In this document: positions 39,510 to 47,479 of the stretch, in pieces
How the letters are laid out: each line of letters opens with the position of its first letter
Numbering within the stretch: the stretch's first letter is position 1
Assembly: GCA_963667315.1 (NCBI GenBank)
Contig: OY763325.1
Location: 3,286,001 to 3,350,000, forward strand
Source of the DNA: DAINPP01 sp963667315
GTDB lineage: Bacteria > Thermotogota > Thermotogae > MWEM01
Direction of reading: 5' to 3'
Length of the DNA stretch: 64,000 nucleotides
Position numbers and translations under genes: made by a program
The notes under the pieces: generated by a model
The model's database searches: none
Seen by the model: only the letters and a program-made list of their open reading frames with translations
Told to the model about the DNA's origin: nothing

Positions 39510-40231
39510 AAAAAGGGTTATTCTGTCTTTTTCTGCTTGTCCTGCTTTTTTCACAAATTGCCTTTTCGGAATTTGATGATGACAGTTTTTCCGCCTGGAG
39601 TCAGTCCATCAGAAAATTCTCGGGGATGCGTAATATCGCCGGTGATATCGACATTGGTATGGATCTGATTGATAAGAGCGGTAAATGGTACAGAAATGAA
39701 TATGCCATGGATTTTTACAGCAGAGATTTAAAGGATTATCGGATTGATTTTACAAAGCCTTCAATGTTGAAAGGGATAACCGTTCTTTATCAATATCGGG
39801 AACAGTTGTTGTATGTCCTCAATATTGAGGGAAAGGAATATGCCCTTCAGAGTTTTGAAAACGGAACCGAGATACAGTTTAATCCCACTGTTATCCTCAT
39901 GGAGTTTCTTGATTTTTTGATCAATATAGATTCAATCCCTCTTCTCAACGTTTATCCTGAAATGGACGAAAATGGGAATCATGTTTTCAGAATACTGCTT
40001 TCGCAACCGGATATTCTCATTCTTTTCCAGAAAGAGTATCCAGCCATTATCATCAGACTGGATGAAGACAACAATATCAATCAGGTTGAACTGCTGAATG
40101 AAAATACGAATGAAAACGTTGTGATCAAGCTGATCAAGGTTCAAATAAACCTCCCTGAAAGAAATATCAACTCATTTTTTGAAATCCCGTTAAATGAATT
40201 CAAACTGATCGAATACCTTGGTGTCGATTAA
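39506..40231 (+). CDS. Secreted LolA-fold-like protein
   Basis: A 241-residue protein with a signal peptide (MKKGLFCLFLLVLLFSQIAFS). The rest is beta-rich (YRIDFTKPSMLKGITVLYQYR; LLYVLNIEGKEYALQSFE) in the layout of outer-membrane lipoprotein carriers of the LolA type: a half-barrel of strands with a helical lid. Similarity is structural in pattern and not strong in motif. It overlaps fliY by four bases and so closes the flagellar operon. It may carry lipids or lipoproteins across the periplasm. Confidence 0.6.
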   Translation: MKKGLFCLFLLVLLFSQIAFSEFDDDSFSAWSQSIRKFSGMRNIAGDIDIGMDLIDKSGKWYRNEYAMDFYSRDLKDYRIDFTKPSMLKGITVLYQYREQLLYVLNIEGKEYALQSFENGTEIQFNPTVILMEFLDFLINIDSIPLLNVYPEMDENGNHVFRILLSQPDILILFQKEYPAIIIRLDEDNNINQVELLNENTNENVVIKLIKVQINLPERNINSFFEIPLNEFKLIEYLGVD

Positions 40232-40260
40232 GTTTTATATAAAATATCCATCCGTATATC

Positions 40261-40269
40261 TGGTATAAT
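40261..40269 (+). promoter_or_regulatory. Extended -10 promoter of the polysaccharide operon
   Basis: TGGTATAAT lies 44 bases before the TTG start of the SLBB protein gene, after the end of the flagellar cluster. No clear -35 box is seen. Confidence 0.6.
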
Positions 40270-40312
40270 ATTGTCTGATTCAGAAAAATGATAAAGTTTG
40301 AGGTGAGTCTTT

Positions 40313-43237
40313 TTGAAAAAATTATGTCTGACTGTTTTGTTTATATTAATCTCAGTATCTGTTCTTTTTGCAGATAATTCCAGATATACCTTACAAACGG
40401 GTGATACGATTGAGATATTCAACTACACCTACCCTGATTTGACACAAACTGCTGAAATAGGACCGGACGGATTCCTTGAAGCGAGATTGATCGGAACGCT
40501 TCAGGCGGTTGGAAAAACTCCGGAACAACTCGCCTCGGAACTTGAAAAAGAATATAAAAAATACGCTTCAGAATCAAAGATAACCGTGATCGTTAAATCC
40601 AGAAAGCCGCAGATTATCTTCGCGATGGGGGAGTTAAAAAATCCTCAGAATGTAGATATTCTCATGAATCAGAACATGACAATGCTTGAGCTGATCAGTC
40701 TTTGTGGTGGACCAACGGAAAATGCAGACCTTTCTTCCGTTACGCTTCGGCGAAACAACAAAGCGGAAACGATTGACGTATCCGCAGCCTTTTATGAGGG
40801 GAAATGGGAGAAAAATACGATTTTACAATCCGGTGATATGATCATCGTTCCCAAAAAATATGACAAACGGGTCTACATCTTCGGGGATTCTGAAAATTCA
40901 GGTGCTGTATATTTCGAAGAGAAAGAACCCATGACATTAAATTATCTCCTGTCAAAACTGGGCTTTGATCCGGATTTGATGCAGCCTGAGATTCAGGTGC
41001 ACAGAAAAGGTCAGAAGTTGAGCTTTGATGCCCTGTTCGTCTTTAACAATCAGGAACAGATAGCACTTGAGATCAACGATATTATCGTCCTTAAACGGGT
41101 TGAATCGAGGTTCTGTTATGTTACGGGAAAAGCAGAAAGTGGCAGAATAGAATTTGAAAAAGATGAAAAGATGACGCTCAGGACACTGATGGGGAAACTT
41201 GGTGTTGATATGGAACATCTACCTGATCTTGAAGTGCTTCATACAGACGGAACAAAAGAAGATTTTGACAGCGAACGTTTAAAGACATTTGACTATACGC
41301 TTTCAACCGGTGATATCGTTCAATTCCCGATATCAAAATATCTGTACCTCATCGGAAATGCCCCGCAGAAAGGCAGGGTTTCTTTTTCGGATCACGAGGA
41401 GCTCACCTTGCTCACCCTGCTGATTAAAATGGGGTATCAACTTGAAGAACCTGTCGATATTACCATCGTTGAACCGGATGGCATTAAATCCGTCTTTTCG
41501 ACCAAAAATCTTCTTCAAAGGGATGTATTTCTGAAAAGCGGTTCGATCGTTCAGTTCCCGGAAGAGAGATATGTCAATATTGTCGGTGACATCACGAACA
41601 CGGTGTCTTCACAATCGGAGACGAGTGAAGTGATGCCCGACAGGCTAACTTTCAGATACGATGAATCCATGACGTTGAAAACGGTTATCAAACGCCTCAA
41701 CGCCATACCGGTTGAATCTGGACTGTCCGTCACATTGCTCAGAGGACTTGAACAATTTGAATACGACACGAAGGATGTCTTTTATTCCGATCGGGAAGTC
41801 ATGTTAAAGATAGGCGATACGCTGGTTTTTGAAAAAGACAGGGATCGCTATGTCATGCTGCTGAAAGAAAGCAACAAATTGTCCAAGGTTTACTTTAAGG
41901 CAAATGAGGAAATGGATATTTTCCAGCTCTTCATGAAGCTTGGGACGATTTCAGATACGTGGAATGATGAAGTACGAGTTTTCCTTCCAAACGGAGAAGT
42001 ACAGGTTACCGATGTTGATGCGATCATCTCAAGAAAAACGAATTTTCCCCTTGAACCAAAGAGTATGGTTGTGATTCCGGAGACGTACCGAAGTGTTTAT
42101 GTCTTTGGGAATTGTGATACACAGGGCGAAATATTCTTTAAACGTGATGAATCATTCGATATCAGAAATCTCATCATCAAAGTCAACGCCGATCTGTCGG
42201 AAAATACAAAGCGTATAATCGTGAAAAACGGAAACGATATTCAAGACTATTTACCGGAAAGTTTTCTCGAATTTGAGAATAATCTGTCATTACAACCCGA
42301 TTCGATTCTCTATTTCGAGCCTTATCGTCCGATAAAGGTCAATGTTTTCGGACAGGTTTTAAAACCCGGTATCAAGGTTTTTTCACAGGATGAACCGGCA
42401 AATCTCATGATGCTATTAACGAAATGCGAGGGATTTGAGACGAATGCCGACCGAAACATCCGAATCATCAAGGCTGATGGGAGTACGATCGTCGTCAATT
42501 ACGATGAACTGACGGATCCTGCCGGGATTGCGATTGAAGACGGATCCTATATCATCGTGGATGAAAATACCAATCGCTATGCCACGGTTATCGGAGATGT
42601 CAACGAGCCCGGTATTCAATATATGAAGAAAAACAGTATGACATTGCTTGAAGTCATTAATACGTCGGGTGGTGTGAAAAACTGGGAGATCAACACCTTT
42701 GTTGAGATTACAAGGGCAAATGGCGGTAAAGAAACCGTCAATACCGAACAAAATCCCGTTCTTCTGAACAGTGTGGAGATTTATCCCGGGGACATCGTGT
42801 TCGTCACACCGAGCAGCCGATTAAAGGTTTATGTTCTCGGTGAGGTGAACAGTCAGAGGATCCTCATGTATTTTGACAGGTTAACCCTCTTTGAAGCGAT
42901 CATGAGAGCCGGCGGGACAAATGACAGTGCCTATCTGAAAAAGATACTCTATTATAAGGGTGGGTTGAATTCTCGTCCGCAGGTAGTTGACCTGTCCGGT
43001 ATTAAATGGTCGAAACCGACGGAGCCCATCTATCTTCAGCCCGGTGATGTCATTTATGTTCCGAGGAGTGCGATGGTGGATATCTTGCGGGTAACGGGGT
43101 TCATCGGCAGTATGATATCATTCTCTACCAGCAGCCTGGATGTTTATAACGGTTTGACGCAGAGCAATGTGCAGATCCCAGGAGTTTCAGATACAGCGGA
43201 TTCCGGTTCCGTTGACAGTTCAACAACCGATAATTAG
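40313..43237 (+). CDS. Polysaccharide-export protein with ten SLBB-type repeats
   Basis: A 974-residue secreted protein starting at TTG 40313 after GAGGTGAG, with a signal peptide and a Wza-type N-terminal domain (YTLQTGDTIEIFNYTYPDLTQ; PDGFLEARLIGTLQ). It is followed by about ten tandem SLBB (beta-grasp) repeats, each opening like VYVFGNCDTQGEIFF and containing a TLLELI..GG helix; the last two are near-canonical (VIGDVNEPG; YVLGEVNSQR). Wza has two such repeats. A short tail ends in a Ser/Thr-rich stretch. It probably forms or lines the exit path for a capsule or exopolysaccharide through the outer layer. It heads an operon with a CpsB phosphatase and a Wzc-like kinase. Confidence 0.88.
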   Translation: MKKLCLTVLFILISVSVLFADNSRYTLQTGDTIEIFNYTYPDLTQTAEIGPDGFLEARLIGTLQAVGKTPEQLASELEKEYKKYASESKITVIVKSRKPQIIFAMGELKNPQNVDILMNQNMTMLELISLCGGPTENADLSSVTLRRNNKAETIDVSAAFYEGKWEKNTILQSGDMIIVPKKYDKRVYIFGDSENSGAVYFEEKEPMTLNYLLSKLGFDPDLMQPEIQVHRKGQKLSFDALFVFNNQEQIALEINDIIVLKRVESRFCYVTGKAESGRIEFEKDEKMTLRTLMGKLGVDMEHLPDLEVLHTDGTKEDFDSERLKTFDYTLSTGDIVQFPISKYLYLIGNAPQKGRVSFSDHEELTLLTLLIKMGYQLEEPVDITIVEPDGIKSVFSTKNLLQRDVFLKSGSIVQFPEERYVNIVGDITNTVSSQSETSEVMPDRLTFRYDESMTLKTVIKRLNAIPVESGLSVTLLRGLEQFEYDTKDVFYSDREVMLKIGDTLVFEKDRDRYVMLLKESNKLSKVYFKANEEMDIFQLFMKLGTISDTWNDEVRVFLPNGEVQVTDVDAIISRKTNFPLEPKSMVVIPETYRSVYVFGNCDTQGEIFFKRDESFDIRNLIIKVNADLSENTKRIIVKNGNDIQDYLPESFLEFENNLSLQPDSILYFEPYRPIKVNVFGQVLKPGIKVFSQDEPANLMMLLTKCEGFETNADRNIRIIKADGSTIVVNYDELTDPAGIAIEDGSYIIVDENTNRYATVIGDVNEPGIQYMKKNSMTLLEVINTSGGVKNWEINTFVEITRANGGKETVNTEQNPVLLNSVEIYPGDIVFVTPSSRLKVYVLGEVNSQRILMYFDRLTLFEAIMRAGGTNDSAYLKKILYYKGGLNSRPQVVDLSGIKWSKPTEPIYLQPGDVIYVPRSAMVDILRVTGFIGSMISFSTSSLDVYNGLTQSNVQIPGVSDTADSGSVDSSTTDN

Positions 43238-43259
43238 GAAAATCAGCGGGTGATAAAAA

Positions 43260-43943
43260 ATGTTATTTAAGGGAAATGAAGAGATTGCAAAGAAAATTGG
43301 CTTAAACACCACACATATCGATATACATTCCCATCTTTTACCTGAGTTCGACGATGGCGCGAGAAGTCTTGAAGAAGCCCTTGACATCTGCGCATCGATG
43401 AAGCGGGACGGGTATGAGGCGATCGTCTGGACGCCGCATTACAATATCCCCAAATACCCGCAGGTGAATCCGGAATCGATTCGGGAACATTATGAGAAAT
43501 TCGCCCCCGTCATTGAAAATGAAACCGGCTTAAAGGTGTTCATGGGGTCAGAACTATATTGTACACCTCCGTTACCCGAACAGCTCGTACCACTTGCCGG
43601 AACGGATTTTGTTCTGATTGAGTTTCCATACGACACCTATCCGAGATATCTTGATGAAGTCCTGTACAATATCCAATTAAAGGGTTATCGCATAATTTTT
43701 GCGCATGTGGAACGTTATCGCTGGCTATTTCCGGAGAAGAAAAAGCTGTTTAAGAAAATCATCGACTATTCAATGATCGATACCTTAAAGGAGAAAAATA
43801 TTTATTTCCAGGTGAATCAGACCACGCTGGATCACCCGGATGATTTCACATATATGCAATATCTTTATGATCAGGATTACGTGGAATTTGTTGGTGCCGA
43901 TAAGCATCACAGGGATGATAAAAGAACATTTGTAAAATTTTAA
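43260..43943 (+). CDS. CpsB/YwqE-type tyrosine-protein phosphatase
   Basis: A 227-residue PHP-fold protein: HIDIHSHLLPEFDDGARSLEEAL at the start (metal ligands H-x-H), IVWTPHYN, FMGSELYCTP, IIFAHVERYRW and FVGADKHHRDD. This is the manganese-dependent protein-tyrosine phosphatase family that dephosphorylates Wzc-type capsule kinases. It lies between the SLBB exporter and the kinase genes, the usual trio. No fault was noticed in its ligands. Confidence 0.92.
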   Translation: MLFKGNEEIAKKIGLNTTHIDIHSHLLPEFDDGARSLEEALDICASMKRDGYEAIVWTPHYNIPKYPQVNPESIREHYEKFAPVIENETGLKVFMGSELYCTPPLPEQLVPLAGTDFVLIEFPYDTYPRYLDEVLYNIQLKGYRIIFAHVERYRWLFPEKKKLFKKIIDYSMIDTLKEKNIYFQVNQTTLDHPDDFTYMQYLYDQDYVEFVGADKHHRDDKRTFVKF

Positions 43944-43977
43944 AAACAAAAAGTGATTCATACAAGGAGGTATGATC

Positions 43978-46167
43978 TTGTCGGACCAGTTTGATAATAA
44001 TCCAAATCAACAGGAAATGGAGTTGTCTTTGGAAGATATTCTCTTTATGATTAAAAGGCGATTCTGGTGGGGCTTCTTCACCGTTTTAGTCGTTGTAGCA
44101 GCCACATACGGCTATCTCCAGGTTGCTACGCCTAAATACACCTCTTCGGTTAAATTAAAAGTCAATCCATCTTCTCAGAGTTCGTCAGTATCCAATCTGT
44201 TTTCGGATAGCATGTCACTTGGTGGCGGAAGCGCAAATATCACGACGGAAATAGAATTGATTAAGAGTACGGCTAATATTGAAAAAGTCGTCAGACGACT
44301 GAATCTCGTCGACGTTTTGATAGATCCTGAAAGTGAAGCACGGCAGAAACTTACCGAAGATCAATTATTTCGGGTTGCCGTTAACAAGCTTTCAGGTGGC
44401 GATTTTATTTCAGTAGCTCCCGTTAAAAATACACAGATTGTCCAGATTTCCGTCGAGATGTTTTCGCCGGAACTGGCAAAGAATATTGCTTCAACACTTG
44501 CTGAGGTCTACAACACGCAGTTAAAGGAATTTGCTCAGAGAGATTTGACCATCAGAACTCAGTTTCTTGAAGCGCAATTACCCGCAGCTGAACAGGCGTT
44601 GAACGAATCCATTCTCGCCATCAGGCAGTACAAGGAGAATGCCGGGATATTTGATCTCAGCAGTCAGGCGTCGTATATCCTGAACATGTTCTCCAAGTAC
44701 GATACACAGATTGATCAATATGAGATGACGGTTAAGACAAAACAGAATTCCATTGAAACCCTTAAGGACAAGATAAAAGACGTGGATCAGGAAATTATCA
44801 CCTCTGAAACGATCTCAATCAACCCGCTCGTACAGGAACTCAGAAGTAAGCTCACCAACGCGAAAATTGATCTTGCCTCTCTGGAAGAACTATATCCGGA
44901 CACCGATTCAAGGGTTGTTACGAAGAAAAAGACAATAGCTGAAATTGAAAGAGAACTCTCAGCACAGGTTACTCAGATGGTAACCAGTCAGCAAAGGTCT
45001 GACAACCCGATGTACAGTACACTGATGACGGATATTGCTCAGAATGAGATTGAACTGCTGTTGGCGCAGGCCAATCTTGAAGCGATAAAGGAAGCACGCA
45101 GTACCTATGAGAAAAGACTGTGGGAACTCCCAAAAATGGAACAGGAACTGGTACAGCTTGAAAGGGAAAAGAGTCTGAATGAGGAGTTATTCACATTATT
45201 ATCCAAAAAACTTGAAGAGTCTAAAATCGCTGAAGCTTCCGTTGCCGGAAATTCTTTTGTCGTAGATGAAGCACAACTTCCATTTGGGCCTTCAAGTCCG
45301 AAAAAGATGCTAACGATGGCTATCGGAGGTGTCCTTGGCATATTCCTCGGTATTCTGTTGATCTTCGTCATAGAATATGCGGATAAAACCATCAGAAGCG
45401 AGGATGAAATTGAAAGGTTTACACATAACAAGATTCCTGTTGTGGGGAGAATTCCAAAATTCAGGGCATCTGAAGGGAAAGAAATGATCACGCATTTTGA
45501 TCCAACCTCCCCGGAATCAGAAGCTATCAAGATGGCGGCTAACAACGTTCTCTATATGAGACCGGAGGAGATAAAGATCTTCGCTGTAACCAGTGCCGGG
45601 CCTGCGGAAGGTAAAACGACCTTTGTGGGAAACACCGCCAATATTCTCTCGCAGAACGGTGAAAAAGTCCTTGTAATGGATCTGGATATGCGAAAACCGA
45701 GGATTGAAAAATTCTTTAATATCCCATCAACTCAACGGGGTGTTGTTAATTATTTTGCCGGTCAGGCTGAAATCAAGGATCTGATCCAAAATGTCCATGA
45801 GAATGTCGATGTCCTGCCGGTTGGCCCTATTCCCCCGAATCCAACGGCTTTACTGGCGTCTAAAAAGCTGATTGAATTGTTTGAACAGTTAAAAACACAA
45901 TATGACAGGATCATCATCGATACACCGCCTGTGATGGCGGCTGCGGATATCAACCTTTTTGCCGGAAAGATAGATGGTGTGGTCATGGTCACAATGGTTA
46001 ACAAGACCAGAAGACCTTCATTCAGAATCGCTCTGAATAATCTGAAAAATTCGAAAGCGGACATACTGGGATTCGTTGTCAATGCGATCTCATCCTCCAA
46101 TTCCAATTATTACTATTATTACAACAAGGATGGGAAGAAGAGAAAAAGGGCAAAAACAAAAAAATAA
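43978..46167 (+). CDS. Wzc-type polysaccharide chain-length regulator and tyrosine autokinase
   Basis: The 729-residue protein fuses a Wzz domain (two membrane helices near residues 32-55 and 440-462, with a long coiled-coil periplasmic part) to a cytoplasmic BY-kinase: Walker A SAGPAEGKTTFVG (about 538-550), Walker A' VLVMDLDMRKPRI, Walker B RIIIDTPPVM and a tyrosine cluster NYYYYYNKDG before a basic tail. It controls polymer length by autophosphorylation cycles, opposed by the CpsB phosphatase. ATG 43972 is too near AAGGAGG, so the TTG at 43978 is chosen. A GNAT-like gene follows after 14 bases. Confidence 0.93.
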   Translation: MSDQFDNNPNQQEMELSLEDILFMIKRRFWWGFFTVLVVVAATYGYLQVATPKYTSSVKLKVNPSSQSSSVSNLFSDSMSLGGGSANITTEIELIKSTANIEKVVRRLNLVDVLIDPESEARQKLTEDQLFRVAVNKLSGGDFISVAPVKNTQIVQISVEMFSPELAKNIASTLAEVYNTQLKEFAQRDLTIRTQFLEAQLPAAEQALNESILAIRQYKENAGIFDLSSQASYILNMFSKYDTQIDQYEMTVKTKQNSIETLKDKIKDVDQEIITSETISINPLVQELRSKLTNAKIDLASLEELYPDTDSRVVTKKKTIAEIERELSAQVTQMVTSQQRSDNPMYSTLMTDIAQNEIELLLAQANLEAIKEARSTYEKRLWELPKMEQELVQLEREKSLNEELFTLLSKKLEESKIAEASVAGNSFVVDEAQLPFGPSSPKKMLTMAIGGVLGIFLGILLIFVIEYADKTIRSEDEIERFTHNKIPVVGRIPKFRASEGKEMITHFDPTSPESEAIKMAANNVLYMRPEEIKIFAVTSAGPAEGKTTFVGNTANILSQNGEKVLVMDLDMRKPRIEKFFNIPSTQRGVVNYFAGQAEIKDLIQNVHENVDVLPVGPIPPNPTALLASKKLIELFEQLKTQYDRIIIDTPPVMAAADINLFAGKIDGVVMVTMVNKTRRPSFRIALNNLKNSKADILGFVVNAISSSNSNYYYYYNKDGKKRKRAKTKK

Positions 46168-46181
46168 ATGGAGGCATCTCA

Positions 46182-47465
46182 TTGATTGAAATAAAAGTTG
46201 TCAACACAAAACGCCTAAAAAAACTATTTGTGGATTTTCCATATGAGTTGTATAAAGATTCAGCGTATTGGGTTCCGATGTTCTATACGGATGCAAAAAA
46301 ACTCATAGCCGGTGAAGGGTCAACCGTTTTCGCGAACGGTGAACAGGAATTTTTTCTTGCTTTTAAAGATGGAAAACCCGCGGGGAGGATTTGTGTTGGG
46401 ATCGAGGAAGATCTCAATAAGAGAAAAGAGTATCAACATGCCTATTTTACCCTTTTTGAGTCGATTCACAATAAAACGGTAGCCGACGCCCTCATTGATG
46501 CGTGTCTCAAGTGGGCCAAAGAGAAAAAGATGCAGTATCTCAAAGGACCGGTCTCGCCGACAAACGGTGATGATTATCGCGGATTGCTGATTGAAGGCTT
46601 TGAAGAGCTTCCGGGGATGCTTATGCCTTATAATCCCCCTTATTACATGGATTTTTTTAAAGACTATGATTGCTTCCTTGAATACTACGCATATGATTAT
46701 GATTTGACACAGCCGATCGATAAAAATAAAATTGAAGTGATGAAAAAGGGAATCGTCCGTTCGGGAGAGTATTCCCTTGAAGAACTGGATGGGATGAATC
46801 AGGAAAGGATAGCCGAACTGACTTGTGTTCACTTTTATGAAGCGGAAGGCTACTCAGCGGAAAAAGTATATCTGAAGACAAAAAAACAGATTGATGAGGC
46901 GACCGATAGCCTGTTCAAGATCATGTCCAATTCCTATCCTGAAGATTGGGAGGAAGATCTGATGCCCCCCAAAAAGGAAGAATGGCGTGACATTATCCTG
47001 GAAATGAAAAAAGTTGTGACACCGGATCTGGCGATGTTTGTCAAATATAAGGGAGAACCCGTTGGTGTTATTGCTGTGATACCGGATTTAACTCAAGGGA
47101 TACAAAGGGCGAAGGGGAAATTATTCCCGTTTGGCTGGTATCATCTGCTTAAAAGTCAAAAAGAAACCAAAAAGGCACGCGGCATCATTCTGTTTGTCGA
47201 TGAGCGGCATCAAAAACGCGGCATACCGGGGTATATGATTTTAAAAATGCGTAAAAATCTCTTGGAAGCGGGATTCAAAAAGATAGAGATTTCGAGTATC
47301 AGCTCAATGAACAAAGATTCGAATGGAATCTATCAATGGCTGGATATGGATATCGTTAAAAAATACAGACTGTTTGGGAAATCCGTTGATGGTTCCCGTC
47401 TTTCTGTTGAAGAAGTCTATGGAATTGCTTCCGAAAAGGTTAAAAAATACAGGAAAACGGGATGA
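46182..47465 (+). CDS. GNAT-like acetyltransferase of a large hypothetical family
   Basis: A 427-residue cytoplasmic protein with start TTG 46182 (GGAGG upstream). The first part (VPMFYTDAKKLIAGEGSTVF, EQEFFLAFKDGKPAGRICVG) and the later KARGIILFVDERHQKRGIPGYMIL segment carry the GNAT acetyl-CoA-binding pattern. FLKGPVSPTNGDDYRGLLIEGF-like residues are conserved in this family. Related proteins of about 380-430 residues are annotated only as N-acetyltransferases; no substrate is known. Its position behind the Wzc gene suggests, but does not prove, a role in polysaccharide or wall modification. Confidence 0.7.
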   Translation: MIEIKVVNTKRLKKLFVDFPYELYKDSAYWVPMFYTDAKKLIAGEGSTVFANGEQEFFLAFKDGKPAGRICVGIEEDLNKRKEYQHAYFTLFESIHNKTVADALIDACLKWAKEKKMQYLKGPVSPTNGDDYRGLLIEGFEELPGMLMPYNPPYYMDFFKDYDCFLEYYAYDYDLTQPIDKNKIEVMKKGIVRSGEYSLEELDGMNQERIAELTCVHFYEAEGYSAEKVYLKTKKQIDEATDSLFKIMSNSYPEDWEEDLMPPKKEEWRDIILEMKKVVTPDLAMFVKYKGEPVGVIAVIPDLTQGIQRAKGKLFPFGWYHLLKSQKETKKARGIILFVDERHQKRGIPGYMILKMRKNLLEAGFKKIEISSISSMNKDSNGIYQWLDMDIVKKYRLFGKSVDGSRLSVEEVYGIASEKVKKYRKTG

Positions 47466-47472
47466 ATCCCGT
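47457..47472 (-). terminator. Short hairpin between convergent genes
   Basis: ACGGGAT and ATCCCGT pair around two bases over the stop codon of the GNAT-like gene; on the minus strand it is followed by TTTTCC. It probably ends the message of the hybrid kinase that converges from the right. Confidence 0.4.
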
Positions 47473-47479
47473 CAATAAT

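Noticed and set aside
45105..45545. Long minus-strand frame inside the Wzc-type gene
   Set aside because: Serine/leucine-rich shadow of a well-supported plus-strand gene; no start signals. The same applies to the long antisense frames at 17095-17652, 51908-52771 and 56023-56601.
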